The notes under the pieces were generated by a model. It saw only the letters and a list, made by a program, of their open reading frames with translations, was not told the DNA's origin and did no database searches. Made by a program: the position numbers and the translations under genes. From Seohaeicola saemankumensis (lineage in GTDB: Bacteria; Pseudomonadota; Alphaproteobacteria; Rhodobacterales; Rhodobacteraceae): 64,000 nucleotides of DNA. Of the stretch, positions 17,875 to 26,667 are shown piece after piece. The DNA lies in NCBI RefSeq assembly GCF_042678485.1, contig NZ_JBHTKR010000005.1, forward strand, positions 310,001 through 374,000, written 5' to 3'. The stretch's first letter is position 1; every line of letters starts with the position of its first letter.

Positions 17875-18267
17875 TTAGAAGACCGTGCAGAGCACTTCAC
17901 CGCCAACATTGGCGCTGCGTGCTGCTGCATCCGACATCACACCCTTGGGCGTGCTGACAATCGACACACCCAGGCCCTGACGGACCGACGGGATGTCCTT
18001 GACGCCCATGTAAACGCGACGCCCGGGCTTGGAGACCCGCTTGATTTCGCGAATGACAGGGGTGCCATCGAAATATTTCAGGCTGATGATCAGGGTCGGG
18101 TGACCATTCTCATCGGTGCCCTTTTCGTAACCGCGGATGTAACCTTCATCCGCAAGCACATCCAGAACCCATGCCCGCAGCTTGGAAGCAGGGGTCATGA
18201 CGGTGGACTTGCCACGCGACTGGCTGTTGCGAATACGGGTGAGCATATCGCCGATAGGATCGTTCAT
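17875..18267 (-). CDS. rpsH: 30S ribosomal protein S8
   Basis: 130 residues, with N-D-P-I-G-D-M-L-T-R-I-R-N at the start and the C-terminal I-V-S-T-P-K-G-V-M block. S8 binds helix 21 of 16S rRNA and in enterics also represses spc translation by binding the rplE mRNA; whether that control exists here is not visible. It follows rpsN by 13 nt. Confidence 0.97.
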   Translation of the reverse strand: MNDPIGDMLTRIRNSQSRGKSTVMTPASKLRAWVLDVLADEGYIRGYEKGTDENGHPTLIISLKYFDGTPVIREIKRVSKPGRRVYMGVKDIPSVRQGLGVSIVSTPKGVMSDAAARSANVGGEVLCTVF

Positions 18268-18280
18268 ATCAGTCTCTCCC

Positions 18281-18586
18281 TTACCAGCTGGATTTCACCA
18301 GGCCGGGAATCTGGCCCATGGAGCCCAGATCCCGCAGCGCGATACGCGACAGTTTCAGCTTGCGGTAATACGCATGCGGACGACCGGTCAGCTGGCAGCG
18401 GTTGTGCAGACGCACAGCAGAGCTGTTGCGCGGCAGTTTCGCCAGCTTCAGGGAGGCGCGGAAACGCTCTTCCATCGGCTTGGACTGGTCGTTGACGATC
18501 GCCTTCAGCGCAGCGCGCTTGGCAGCGAACTTGTCCACCAGCTCCTGACGCTTCTTTTCGCGTTCGATCATAGATTTCTTAGCCAT
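18281..18586 (-). CDS. rpsN: 30S ribosomal protein S14, zinc-independent long form
   Basis: 101 residues. The single cysteine in R-C-Q-L-T-G-R-P-H-A-Y-Y and the absence of paired CxxC motifs show that this is the long zinc-independent S14, which sits in the 30S head. It lies in the usual place between rplE and rpsH. Confidence 0.96.
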   Translation of the reverse strand: MAKKSMIEREKKRQELVDKFAAKRAALKAIVNDQSKPMEERFRASLKLAKLPRNSSAVRLHNRCQLTGRPHAYYRKLKLSRIALRDLGSMGQIPGLVKSSW

Positions 18587-18603
18587 AACTCTCTCTCCCG
18601 CGC

Positions 18604-19167
18604 TTAGCTGTTGAAGGGCATGTTGAATTGCTTCAACAGCGCCTTAGCTTCCGCGTCGGTTTTCGCGGTGGTGGCGATCACGATGTCCATACCCCAGACC
18701 TCATCGACCTTGTCGAAGTTGATCTCGGGGAACACGATATGCTCTTTCAGGCCCATGGCGTAGTTGCCACGACCGTCGAAGGATTTGCCGGGCACGCCGC
18801 GGAAGTCGCGGATACGGGGCATTGCAATCGTGATCAGACGATCCAGGAATTCGTACATGCGGTCGCCGCGCAGCGTGACCTTTGCACCCATCGGCATGCC
18901 CTCGCGGACGCGGAAGCCCGCGATCGAGTTCTTGGCGATGGTGGTGACAGCTTTCTGGCCAGCGATCGTGGACAGGTCTTCCTGTGCCGATTTCGCCTTC
19001 TTGCTGTCGCGCACGGCTTCTGCACCGCAGCCGATGTTCAGGACGATCTTGTCCAGACGCGGGATCTGCATGTCGTTCTTGTAGGAGAATTCCTCCTTCA
19101 GAGCGGCGCGGATCGCATCCTTGTAAAGAGCCTTGAGGCGCGGGGTATAGGTTGCAGTATCAAGCAT
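18604..19167 (-). CDS. rplE: 50S ribosomal protein L5
   Basis: 187 residues, slightly longer at the N-terminus than enteric L5. Seen are P-R-L-D-K-I-V-L-N-I-G, the G-M-P-M-G-A-K-V-T-L-R-G block and F-P-E-I-N-F-D-K. L5 carries 5S rRNA into the large subunit and contacts P-site tRNA. Its start overlaps the end of rplX by 8 nt, implying coupled translation. Confidence 0.97.
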   Translation of the reverse strand: MLDTATYTPRLKALYKDAIRAALKEEFSYKNDMQIPRLDKIVLNIGCGAEAVRDSKKAKSAQEDLSTIAGQKAVTTIAKNSIAGFRVREGMPMGAKVTLRGDRMYEFLDRLITIAMPRIRDFRGVPGKSFDGRGNYAMGLKEHIVFPEINFDKVDEVWGMDIVIATTAKTDAEAKALLKQFNMPFNS

Positions 19168-19471
19168 CGATCACGTCCCCCGTGGTCTTGGCGATACGCA
19201 CCTTCTTGTCGCCTTCAATCTTGAAGCCGACGCGCGTTGCCTTGCCGTTCTTGTCAAGGAAAGCCAGGTTCGACAGGGCAATCGGCATCGCCTTGGGGAT
19301 GCGGCCGCCCTGGCTGGTCTGGCTCTGACGGGTGTGACGGATGGCCATGTTCAGGCCTTCCACCACGGCTTTGCCGGCCTTGGGGTCAACGGACGCGATC
19401 GTCCCCTGCTTGCCCTTGTCCTTGCCGGCCAGGACGACGACCTTGTCGCCGGTTTTCAGCTTGGCAGCCAT
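19160..19471 (-). CDS. rplX: 50S ribosomal protein L24
   Basis: 103 residues with an N-terminal KOW motif (K-T-G-D-K-V-V-V-L-A-G-K-D-K-G-K-Q-G). L24 is an assembly initiator at the tunnel exit. It starts just after the rplN stop and overlaps rplE by 8 nt, the tightest packing in the spc block. Confidence 0.97.
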   Translation of the reverse strand: MAAKLKTGDKVVVLAGKDKGKQGTIASVDPKAGKAVVEGLNMAIRHTRQSQTSQGGRIPKAMPIALSNLAFLDKNGKATRVGFKIEGDKKVRIAKTTGDVIDA

Positions 19472-19472
19472 C

Positions 19473-19841
19473 TTACAGCACCTCCGGCGCGAGCGAGATG
19501 ATTTTCATGAAGTTCTTGGCGCGCAGCTCACGAACCACCGGCCCGAAGATACGGGTGCCGACGGGCTCGTTGTTGTTGTTCAGGATGACTGCTGCGTTGC
19601 GATCGAAACGGATCGCTGTGCCGTCTTCACGGCGAACTTCCTTGGCGGTGCGAACGACGACGGCCTTGCGGACATCACCCTTCTTCACGCGACCGCGCGG
19701 AATGGCTTCCTTGACGGACACCACGATGATGTCGCCAACGGACGCATACCGGCGGTGCGAACCGCCGAGAACCTTGATGCACTGCACCCGGCGTGCGCCG
19801 GAGTTGTCAGCAACATCCAGATTGGTCTGCATCTGGATCAT
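19473..19841 (-). CDS. rplN: 50S ribosomal protein L14
   Basis: 122 residues, beginning M-I-Q-M-Q-T-N-L-D-V-A-D-N-S-G-A-R, the L14 signature. It forms an intersubunit bridge. In E. coli rplN opens the spc operon; here it is 72 nt after rpsQ with no obvious terminator or promoter between, while a terminator plus promoter occur upstream of rpmC instead. Confidence 0.97.
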   Translation of the reverse strand: MIQMQTNLDVADNSGARRVQCIKVLGGSHRRYASVGDIIVVSVKEAIPRGRVKKGDVRKAVVVRTAKEVRREDGTAIRFDRNAAVILNNNNEPVGTRIFGPVVRELRAKNFMKIISLAPEVL

Positions 19842-19913
19842 TTGGTTTCTCCCGACCTTTGGGGGCCGCTATCGGCATTTCCCCAGGGTTTCGATGAACC
19901 GAAAGGCTATCGC

Positions 19914-20144
19914 TTAGCTTGCGATAACCTCCCAGCGTTTCGTTTTCGACTTGGGTGCACATTCCTGGATACGGACGGTGTCACCGACGCTGAAAGCGTT
20001 CGTCTCATCGTGAGCCCGATATTTCTTGGACTTACGGATGGTCTTTTTCAGAACAGGATGCGTGAAGCGGCGTTCCACCTGAACGGTCACGGTCTGGGCA
20101 TTTGCCGTGCTTGTCACGGTGCCTTGAAGAATACGTTTGGGCAT
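19914..20144 (-). CDS. rpsQ: 30S ribosomal protein S17
   Basis: 76 residues, an OB-fold protein with V-E-R-R-F-T-H-P-V-L-K-K-T-I-R-K-S-K-K-Y and H-D-E-T-N-A-F-S-V-G-D-T-V as expected for S17, a primary 16S rRNA binder. It follows rpmC by 12 nt, so it probably belongs to the transcript that begins in front of rpmC. Confidence 0.97.
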   Translation of the reverse strand: MPKRILQGTVTSTANAQTVTVQVERRFTHPVLKKTIRKSKKYRAHDETNAFSVGDTVRIQECAPKSKTKRWEVIAS

Positions 20145-20156
20145 CTGTCAGGCTCC

Positions 20157-20360
20157 TTATTCTGCGGCCGCGGCTGCGGCTTTTTCGTTCAGCACGGTCT
20201 TCACGCGCGCCACGTCACGGCGAACCGTCTTGATGCGGGCGGTGGATTCCAGCTGGCCAGTCGCCTGTTGAAAGCGCAGGTTGAATGCTTCTTTCTTCAG
20301 GGCAACCAGGTCCTCGCGGAGCTGATCGAGGGATTTATTGCGTAGTTCCTGGGCGTTCAT
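20157..20360 (-). CDS. rpmC: 50S ribosomal protein L29
   Basis: 67 residues: two long helices (E-L-R-N-K-S-L-D-Q-L... and ...R-I-K-T-V-R-R-D-V-A-R-V-K-T) with an alanine-rich end. L29 sits at the tunnel exit next to L23. I start at the ATG at 20360 (M-N-A-Q-E-L); the longer in-frame extension runs through the promoter region and has no family similarity. A promoter with 17-bp spacing lies about 85 nt upstream. Confidence 0.95.
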   Translation of the reverse strand: MNAQELRNKSLDQLREDLVALKKEAFNLRFQQATGQLESTARIKTVRRDVARVKTVLNEKAAAAAAE

Positions 20361-20444
20361 GTCGCCGGTCCTTTTTAACAACGTCACCGGAGAGCCCCTT
20401 GTGACAGGGTCACCCTGATTCCCGGTGGAGATGGATGAAGGGGC

Positions 20445-20473
20445 CGTATAGGCCGGTTCCCTTGCATTGACAA
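20445..20473 (-). promoter_or_regulatory. sigma70-type promoter ahead of rpmC
   Basis: On the minus strand TTGTCA (20473-20468), 17-bp spacer, TATACG (20450-20445). It lies immediately downstream of a terminator-like hairpin that follows rplP, and about 85 nt upstream of the rpmC ATG. The -10 hexamer is identical to that of the str promoter at 29884-29889. Confidence 0.65.
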
Positions 20474-20500
20474 GGCCTGTTTGCAACAGACCCGGTTTCG

Positions 20501-20540
20501 AAAAAGACAAGGCGGGGTCGCCCCCGCCCTGCCCTGTCTT
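20501..20540 (-). terminator. terminator-like hairpin after rplP
   Basis: Read on the minus strand: an outer stem AAGACA/TGTCTT and an inner stem GGCGGGG/CCCCGCC with a 4-nt loop, then three more T residues. It begins 16 nt after the rplP stop and points to a transcript end or attenuator between the S10 block and rpmC. Confidence 0.65.
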
Positions 20541-20555
20541 GTGTTGGCGAAAACC

Positions 20556-20969
20556 TTACCAGTCTTCGCGCGCAACCACACGGGTCTTGATCGGCAGTTT
20601 CATGGCGGCCAGGCGCAGGGCCTCGCGCGCGATGGTCTCGTCGACGCCGTCGATCTCGAACATCACACGACCCGGCTTGATGCGGGCTGCCCAGTAATCC
20701 ACAGAACCCTTACCTTTACCCATACGGACTTCGGTCGGCTTCGAGGTCACCGGAACGTCCGGGAAAATCCGGATCCAGACGCGGCCCTGACGTTTCATGT
20801 GACGGGTCAGAGCGCGGCGAGCCGCCTCGATCTGACGCGCCGTGACACGCTCCGGCTCGGTCGCCTTGAGGCCGAACGAACCAAAGTTCAGGTCGCTACC
20901 GCCCTTGGCCAGGCCGTGGATACGGCCTTTGTGCTGCTTGCGGAATTTTGTGCGCTTAGGTTGAAGCAT
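20556..20969 (-). CDS. rplP: 50S ribosomal protein L16
   Basis: 137 residues: M-L-Q-P-K-R-T-K-F-R-K-Q-H-K-G-R at the start and the G-K-G-K-G-S-V-D-Y-W block are family features. L16 lies near the A site and is late in assembly. It follows rpsC by 13 nt. Unlike the usual arrangement, in which rpmC follows almost at once, 195 nt separate it from rpmC. Confidence 0.97.
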   Translation of the reverse strand: MLQPKRTKFRKQHKGRIHGLAKGGSDLNFGSFGLKATEPERVTARQIEAARRALTRHMKRQGRVWIRIFPDVPVTSKPTEVRMGKGKGSVDYWAARIKPGRVMFEIDGVDETIAREALRLAAMKLPIKTRVVAREDW

Positions 20970-20982
20970 CTGTCATTCCTCC

Positions 20983-21690
20983 TTAACGGCGGCCGCCGGC
21001 GCCACGGGGCGCGGGACCATCCTGGAGTTCCTGCAGACGACGGTCATGGGCAGACGGATCGTGCTCCATGATTTCGCCTTTGAAAATCCAGACCTTGATA
21101 CCGATGATGCCGTAAGCCGTGGTGGCCTCGACATGGGCGTAATCGATATCGGCACGCAGCGTGTGCAGCGGCACGCGACCTTCACGGTACCATTCGGTCC
21201 GCGCGATCTCGGCACCACCCAGACGTCCGGCGACGTTCACCCGGATACCCAGGGCGCCCATACGCATGGCGTTCTGCACGGCACGCTTCATCGCGCGACG
21301 GAAGGACACACGACGCTCGAGCTGCTGCGCGATGCTTTCACCGACCAGAGCCGCGTCCAGTTCCGGCTTGCGGACTTCGACGATGTTCAGGTGCAGTTCG
21401 CTTGCCGTCAGCTTGGCCAGCTTCTTGCGCAGGGTTTCGATATCGGCGCCCTTTTTGCCGATGATCACACCCGGACGGGCCGCATGGATCGTGACGCGGC
21501 ACTTCTTGTGCGGACGCTCGATGATCACGCGGGCGATACCGGCCTGCTTTGCTTCTTCCTTGATGAACTTGCGGATCTTCAGATCTTCCAGAAGAAGATT
21601 ACCGTAGTCCTTGGTATCGGCATACCAGCGGCTGTCCCAGGTGCGGTTGACCTGAAGGCGCATGCCGATCGGATTGACTTTCTGACCCAT
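20983..21690 (-). CDS. rpsC: 30S ribosomal protein S3
   Basis: 235 residues with M-G-Q-K-V-N-P-I-G, a KH type-2 domain containing the loop G-V-I-I-G-K-K-G, and the C-terminal domain with R-T-E-W-Y-R-E-G-R-V-P-L-H-T-L. S3 forms part of the mRNA entry channel and helicase site. Start overlaps the rplV stop by one base (TAATG). Confidence 0.97.
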   Translation of the reverse strand: MGQKVNPIGMRLQVNRTWDSRWYADTKDYGNLLLEDLKIRKFIKEEAKQAGIARVIIERPHKKCRVTIHAARPGVIIGKKGADIETLRKKLAKLTASELHLNIVEVRKPELDAALVGESIAQQLERRVSFRRAMKRAVQNAMRMGALGIRVNVAGRLGGAEIARTEWYREGRVPLHTLRADIDYAHVEATTAYGIIGIKVWIFKGEIMEHDPSAHDRRLQELQDGPAPRGAGGRR

Positions 21691-22070
21691 TAGGCTTGCT
21701 CCTCAACTTGACGCACCTTGATGGTGAGTTCCGAGAACGGCTTGACGATACGGCCGAAACGGCCACGTGCACGCGGACGACCGCGCTTCAGCGTCAGGTT
21801 CTTGCCGACATAGGCCTCGGCGACGACAAGTTCATCGACGTCCAGGTTATGGTTGTTCTCGGCGTTGGCGATTGCGGACTGAAGGCATTTCTTCACGTCC
21901 ACAGCGATCCGCTTTTTCGAAAAGGTCAGGTCCGTCAGGGCCTTGTCCACTTTCTTGCCACGGATCATCGCGGCCACCAGGTTCAGCTTCTGCGGGCTGG
22001 TACGAAGCATGCGCAGTTTTGCCATTGCTTCGTTATCTGCCACGCGGCGGGGGTTTTTTTCCTTGCCCAT
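21690..22070 (-). CDS. rplV: 50S ribosomal protein L22
   Basis: 126 residues with the globular domain and the long beta-hairpin (K-R-G-R-P-R-A-R-G-R-F-G-R-I) that lines the peptide tunnel. The N-terminal stretch K-E-K-N-P-R-R-V-A-D-N-E-A is an alphaproteobacterial-type extension. The 3-nt gap to rpsS and 1-nt overlap with rpsC show a tight operon. Confidence 0.97.
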   Translation of the reverse strand: MGKEKNPRRVADNEAMAKLRMLRTSPQKLNLVAAMIRGKKVDKALTDLTFSKKRIAVDVKKCLQSAIANAENNHNLDVDELVVAEAYVGKNLTLKRGRPRARGRFGRIVKPFSELTIKVRQVEEQA

Positions 22071-22073
22071 GAC

Positions 22074-22352
22074 TTACTTCCGCTTCGCTTTTTTGTCGGC
22101 CGCGTGACCGTAATAGGTCCGGGTCGGGGAGTATTCGCCGAATTTCTGGCCGATCATGTCCTCGGAAACGTTCACCGGGATATGCTTCTTGCCGTTGTAG
22201 ACGCCAAACGTCAGGCCCACGAACTGGGGCAGGATCGTCGAGCGGCGCGACCAGATCTTGATAACTTCACTACGTCCGGAATCGCGAGCAGCTTCGGCTT
22301 TCTTCAGCACGTAAGCGTCGACGAACGGACCTTTCCATACAGAGCGAGACAT
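22074..22352 (-). CDS. rpsS: 30S ribosomal protein S19
   Basis: 92 residues starting S-R-S-V-W-K-G-P-F-V-D after the initiator, with R-R-S-T-I-L-P-Q-F-V-G and a basic tail. S19 binds the 30S head with S13. It lies 3 nt after rplB and 3 nt before rplV. Confidence 0.97.
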   Translation of the reverse strand: MSRSVWKGPFVDAYVLKKAEAARDSGRSEVIKIWSRRSTILPQFVGLTFGVYNGKKHIPVNVSEDMIGQKFGEYSPTRTYYGHAADKKAKRK

Positions 22353-22355
22353 CTG

Positions 22356-23198
22356 TTAACGCCCCTTCTTCTTGGCGTGACGCGAGCGCAGGATGAGCTT
22401 GCTGGACGCTTTGTTCTTGTTCCGGGTGCGTGCACCCTTTGTCGGCTTGCCCCACGGGGTCACCGGATGACGACCACCCGAAGTCCGGCCTTCACCACCA
22501 CCATGCGGGTGATCGATCGGGTTCATGACCACGCCGCGAACGCTCGGGCGGATGCCCTTGTGACGCATGCGGCCTGCCTTGCCGTAGTTCTGGTTGCTGT
22601 TGTCGGGGTTCGACACGGCACCTACGGTGGCCATGCATTCCTGACGCACGAGACGCAGTTCACCCGAGGACAGGCGGATCTGGGCGTAACCGCCATCGCG
22701 ACCCACGAACTGGGCATAGGTGCCCGCCGCGCGCGCAATCTGACCACCCTTGCCGGGCTTCATCTCGATGTTGTGGACGATCGTACCGATCGGCATGCCG
22801 GAAAACGGCATCGCGTTGCCCGGCTTGATGTCGACCTTGGAGCCCGCGACGACAGCGTCGCCGACGGCCAGACGCTGGGGTGCCAGGATATAGGCCTGTT
22901 CGCCATCCTCGTACTTCACCAGCGCGATGAAGGCGGTCCGGTTCGGGTCATATTCGATCCGCTCGACGGTGGCCGCCACGTCGAATTTGTTACGTTTGAA
23001 ATCGACGATCCGATAGAGGCGTTTCGCCCCGCCGCCCTTGCGGCGCATCGTGATCCGTCCGGTGTTGTTCCGGCCGCCATTCTTGGTCAAACCCTCGGTG
23101 AGGGCCTTGACCGGACGTCCTTTCCACAGCTCCGAACGGTCGATCAGAACCAGCCCACGCTGGCCCGGCGTCGTCGGCTTATACGACTTGAGTGCCAT
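22356..23198 (-). CDS. rplB: 50S ribosomal protein L2
   Basis: 280 residues. The block G-V-V-M-N-P-I-D-H-P-H-G-G-G-E-G-R-T, containing the histidine long linked with peptidyl-transferase function, is intact. L2 contacts the 16S rRNA in a subunit bridge. I begin at M-A-L-K-S-Y-K-P (23198); the upstream in-frame extension reads through the intergenic hairpin region. A 150-nt spacer with a 13-bp hairpin separates it from rplW. Confidence 0.97.
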   Translation of the reverse strand: MALKSYKPTTPGQRGLVLIDRSELWKGRPVKALTEGLTKNGGRNNTGRITMRRKGGGAKRLYRIVDFKRNKFDVAATVERIEYDPNRTAFIALVKYEDGEQAYILAPQRLAVGDAVVAGSKVDIKPGNAMPFSGMPIGTIVHNIEMKPGKGGQIARAAGTYAQFVGRDGGYAQIRLSSGELRLVRQECMATVGAVSNPDNSNQNYGKAGRMRHKGIRPSVRGVVMNPIDHPHGGGEGRTSGGRHPVTPWGKPTKGARTRNKNKASSKLILRSRHAKKKGR

Positions 23199-23300
23199 GC
23201 TTTCTGTCTTCCGTTGTGCGTAGCGGGGCAAGGCCCCGCGATGTTGAAGGCCCCCGAAGGTGCCCAAGGTATAGGGCCCCGAAGGTCCCCGTCTCAAAAG

Positions 23301-23331
23301 TCCATGGCCCCGGCAATTCCGGGGCCATGGA
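23301..23331 (-). promoter_or_regulatory. 13-bp perfect hairpin between rplW and rplB
   Basis: Arms TCCATGGCCCCGG and CCGGGGCCATGGA with loop CAATT lie 18 nt past the rplW stop. On the minus strand CTTTTG follows, a weak T-run. The stability suggests an attenuator or RNA-processing structure inside the S10 block. Confidence 0.6.
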
Positions 23332-23348
23332 AGATTCGCGCCCTACTA

Positions 23349-23645
23349 TCAGAGACCCGTGGTCACGTCGATAGTGTTTCCCTCTTCCAGGGTCACATAG
23401 GCTTTCTTGACGTCCCGACGCTTGCCCGGCTGGCCGCGGAAGCGCTTGGTCTTGCCTTTGGTGATCGTGGTGTTGACGGCCTTGACCTTCACACCAAACA
23501 GCGCCTCGACGGCCTGCTTGATCTCGGGCTTGTTGGAATCCATCGCCACCTCGAAGACGACCGCACCGTTTTCGGACACCATTGTGGCCTTTTCGGTGAT
23601 GATCGGCTTGCGGATCACGTCGTAATGTTCAGCCTTCGCGCTCAT
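23349..23645 (-). CDS. rplW: 50S ribosomal protein L23
   Basis: 98 residues with D-V-I-R-K-P-I-I-T-E-K-A-T at the N-terminus and the K-T-K-R-F-R-G-Q-P-G-K-R loop. L23 at the tunnel exit is the docking site for trigger factor and SRP. The ATG overlaps the rplD stop by 4 nt (ATGA). It is followed by an unusually long spacer. Confidence 0.97.
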   Translation of the reverse strand: MSAKAEHYDVIRKPIITEKATMVSENGAVVFEVAMDSNKPEIKQAVEALFGVKVKAVNTTITKGKTKRFRGQPGKRRDVKKAYVTLEEGNTIDVTTGL

Positions 23646-24259
23646 TTCAGACGAGCCTCCAGTGCTTCGACACCCGCCTTCGTGATCACCAGGGTGTCAC
23701 GCTTGAGGATGTCATAGACGTTTGCGCCCATCGACGGCAGGATATCCAGACCTTCGATGTTGCGGGCGGCCTTTGCGAACATGTCGTTGACGGTTGCACC
23801 ATCAATGATCAGCGCGCGCTTCCAACCCAGCTTTGCCACCTGCTTGGCCAGGGTCGAGGTCTTGCCTTCGGCTTCGGCGGCAGAAATGACGACCAGTTCG
23901 CCGGCCTTCAGCTTCGCGGACAGGGCATGCTTGAGGCCCAGCTTGCGGAACTTCTTGGTCAGCTCATGGCCATGGCTGCGCGGGGTCGGACCCTTGTAGA
24001 CACCACCGTGACGGAAGATCGGCGCGTTCTTGTCACCGTGACGTGCGCCGCCGGTGCCCTTCTGGCGATAGATCTTCTTGGTCGAATAGGAGGTCTCCGA
24101 ACGGGTCTTCACCTTGTGGGTGCCGGCCTGCGCATTGTTGCGCTGCCAACGGACCACGCGGTGCAGGATGTCGGCGCGCGGCTCAAGACCGAACAGCGCC
24201 TCGTCCAGATCCACGGAACCGGCTTTGCTGCCGTCCAGATTGATCACATCAAGTTTCAT
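23642..24259 (-). CDS. rplD: 50S ribosomal protein L4
   Basis: 205 residues. The extended tunnel loop is visible as K-K-I-Y-R-Q-K-G-T-G-G-A-R-H-G-D. In enterics L4 also represses the S10 operon by attenuation in the rpsJ leader; nothing here proves that role. It overlaps both rplC and rplW by 4 nt. Confidence 0.97.
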   Translation of the reverse strand: MKLDVINLDGSKAGSVDLDEALFGLEPRADILHRVVRWQRNNAQAGTHKVKTRSETSYSTKKIYRQKGTGGARHGDKNAPIFRHGGVYKGPTPRSHGHELTKKFRKLGLKHALSAKLKAGELVVISAAEAEGKTSTLAKQVAKLGWKRALIIDGATVNDMFAKAARNIEGLDILPSMGANVYDILKRDTLVITKAGVEALEARLK

Positions 24260-24993
24260 GCTTCACCCCCTTCGGCGGGCGCTTCTGCGGCCGGTGCCTC
24301 GGCGGCAGCCGCGGCCATGGCCGATTTCAGGGCCGCCGGGAACGGAACGTTCTCGGGCAGCTTCTTCTTGACGGCGTCCTTGATCGTGACCCAGCCACCC
24401 TTGGAGCCGGGAACCGCGCCCTTGACCATGATCAGGCCACGTTCAGCATCGGTTTTCACGACTTCAAGGTTCTGCGTGGTCACACGCACGGCACCCATGT
24501 GGCCGGCCATCTTCTTGCCCTTGAACACCTTGCCGGGGTCCTGGCACTGACCGGTCGAACCATGCGAACGGTGGCTGATGGACACACCGTGCGAGGCCCG
24601 CAGACCGCCAAAGTTGTGGCGCTTCATCGCACCGGCAAAACCTTTACCGATGGATGTGCCTGCAACGTCGACCTTCTGACCTGCAACATAATGTTCGGCC
24701 GAGATTTCCTCGCCCACACCGATCATGTTGTCGGGGCTGACGCGGAATTCCGCGATCTTCCGCTTGGGGGCCACGTTGGCCACCGCGAAATGACCACGCA
24801 TGGCCTTCGAGGTCCGCTTGGCCTTGGCATTGCCAGCGCCCAGCTGAACGGCGGTATAGCCGTCCCGCTCGGGCGTGCGCTGTGCCACGACCTGCAGGTT
24901 CTCAAGCTGGAGAACGGTCACAGGGATCTGCTTTCCGTCTTCCATGAAAAGCCGGGTCATGCCGACTTTCTTTGCGATTACACCAGAGCGCAT
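24256..24993 (-). CDS. rplC: 50S ribosomal protein L3
   Basis: 245 residues. M-R-S-G-V-I-A-K-K-V-G-M-T-R-L-F at the start and the G-S-T-G-Q-C-Q-D-P-G-K-V-F-K-G-K-K-M-A-G block define L3, an early assembly protein near the peptidyl-transferase centre. The C-terminal 25 residues are alanine- and glutamate-rich, an extension common in alphaproteobacteria. It follows rpsJ by 17 nt. Confidence 0.97.
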   Translation of the reverse strand: MRSGVIAKKVGMTRLFMEDGKQIPVTVLQLENLQVVAQRTPERDGYTAVQLGAGNAKAKRTSKAMRGHFAVANVAPKRKIAEFRVSPDNMIGVGEEISAEHYVAGQKVDVAGTSIGKGFAGAMKRHNFGGLRASHGVSISHRSHGSTGQCQDPGKVFKGKKMAGHMGAVRVTTQNLEVVKTDAERGLIMVKGAVPGSKGGWVTIKDAVKKKLPENVPFPAALKSAMAAAAAEAPAAEAPAEGGEA

Positions 24994-25010
24994 CCTGGAT
25001 ACCCTCCTTC

Positions 25011-25325
25011 TTACGACTGCAGCTTGATCTCGACGTCCACACCAGCGGCCAGGTCGAGCTTCATCAGCGCGTCCACGGTCTGGGGGGTCGGATCAACGAT
25101 GTCGAGCAGACGCTTGTGCGTGCGGATCTCGAACTGATCGCGGGATTTCTTGTCGATGTGCGGCCCACGGAGAACCGTGAACTTTTCGATCTTGTTCGGC
25201 AGCGGAATCGGGCCACGCACCGTTGCGCCAGTGCGCTTTGCGGTGTTGACGATTTCCTGCGTGCTGGCGTCCAGTACGCGGTAATCGAATGCCTTCAGCC
25301 GGATGCGAATGTTTTGGCTTTGCAT
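25011..25325 (-). CDS. rpsJ: 30S ribosomal protein S10
   Basis: 104 residues with I-R-I-R-L-K-A-F-D-Y-R and the loop G-P-I-P-L-P-N-K. S10 (NusE) also couples transcription and translation through NusG. In this window nusG lies in the rpo cluster. It lies 80 nt after tuf1; the spacer holds a 7-bp hairpin but no clear promoter, so it may be read through from the str operon. Confidence 0.97.
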   Translation of the reverse strand: MQSQNIRIRLKAFDYRVLDASTQEIVNTAKRTGATVRGPIPLPNKIEKFTVLRGPHIDKKSRDQFEIRTHKRLLDIVDPTPQTVDALMKLDLAAGVDVEIKLQS

Positions 25326-25362
25326 AGTCTAGCCTTTCGCGGCGTTGGAGTTGATAGGAGGA

Positions 25363-25381
25363 CCACCGGCTCATCCGGTGG
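25363..25381 (-). promoter_or_regulatory. tuf1-rpsJ spacer hairpin
   Basis: CCACCGG/CCGGTGG with a 5-nt loop lies 24 nt past the tuf1 stop. No T-run follows, so it is likely a structural or attenuating element between the str and S10 parts rather than a terminator. Confidence 0.45.
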
Positions 25382-25391
25382 CCCTCTTCGA

Positions 25392-26582
<1,191 letters not shown>

Positions 26583-26608
26583 AGGGAACTCCTTGTTTTG
26601 TCGTCGGT

Positions 26609-26662
26609 GGTGGGCATCGGCCCACCCTACGGGGTTGTGGTAGGGTGGGGGTGACCCCCACC
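26609..26662. repeat. REP-like cluster of palindromes between fusA and tuf1
   Basis: Three nested inverted repeats in 54 nt: GGTGGGC/GCCCACC with a 4-nt loop (26609-26626), CCCACCCTAC/GTAGGGTGGG with a 9-nt loop (26621-26649), and GGTGGGGGT/ACCCCCACC with almost no loop (26644-26662). The GTAGGGTGGG...CCCACC pattern resembles dispersed extragenic palindromes found in many proteobacteria. Confidence 0.6.
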
Positions 26663-26667
26663 AACCG

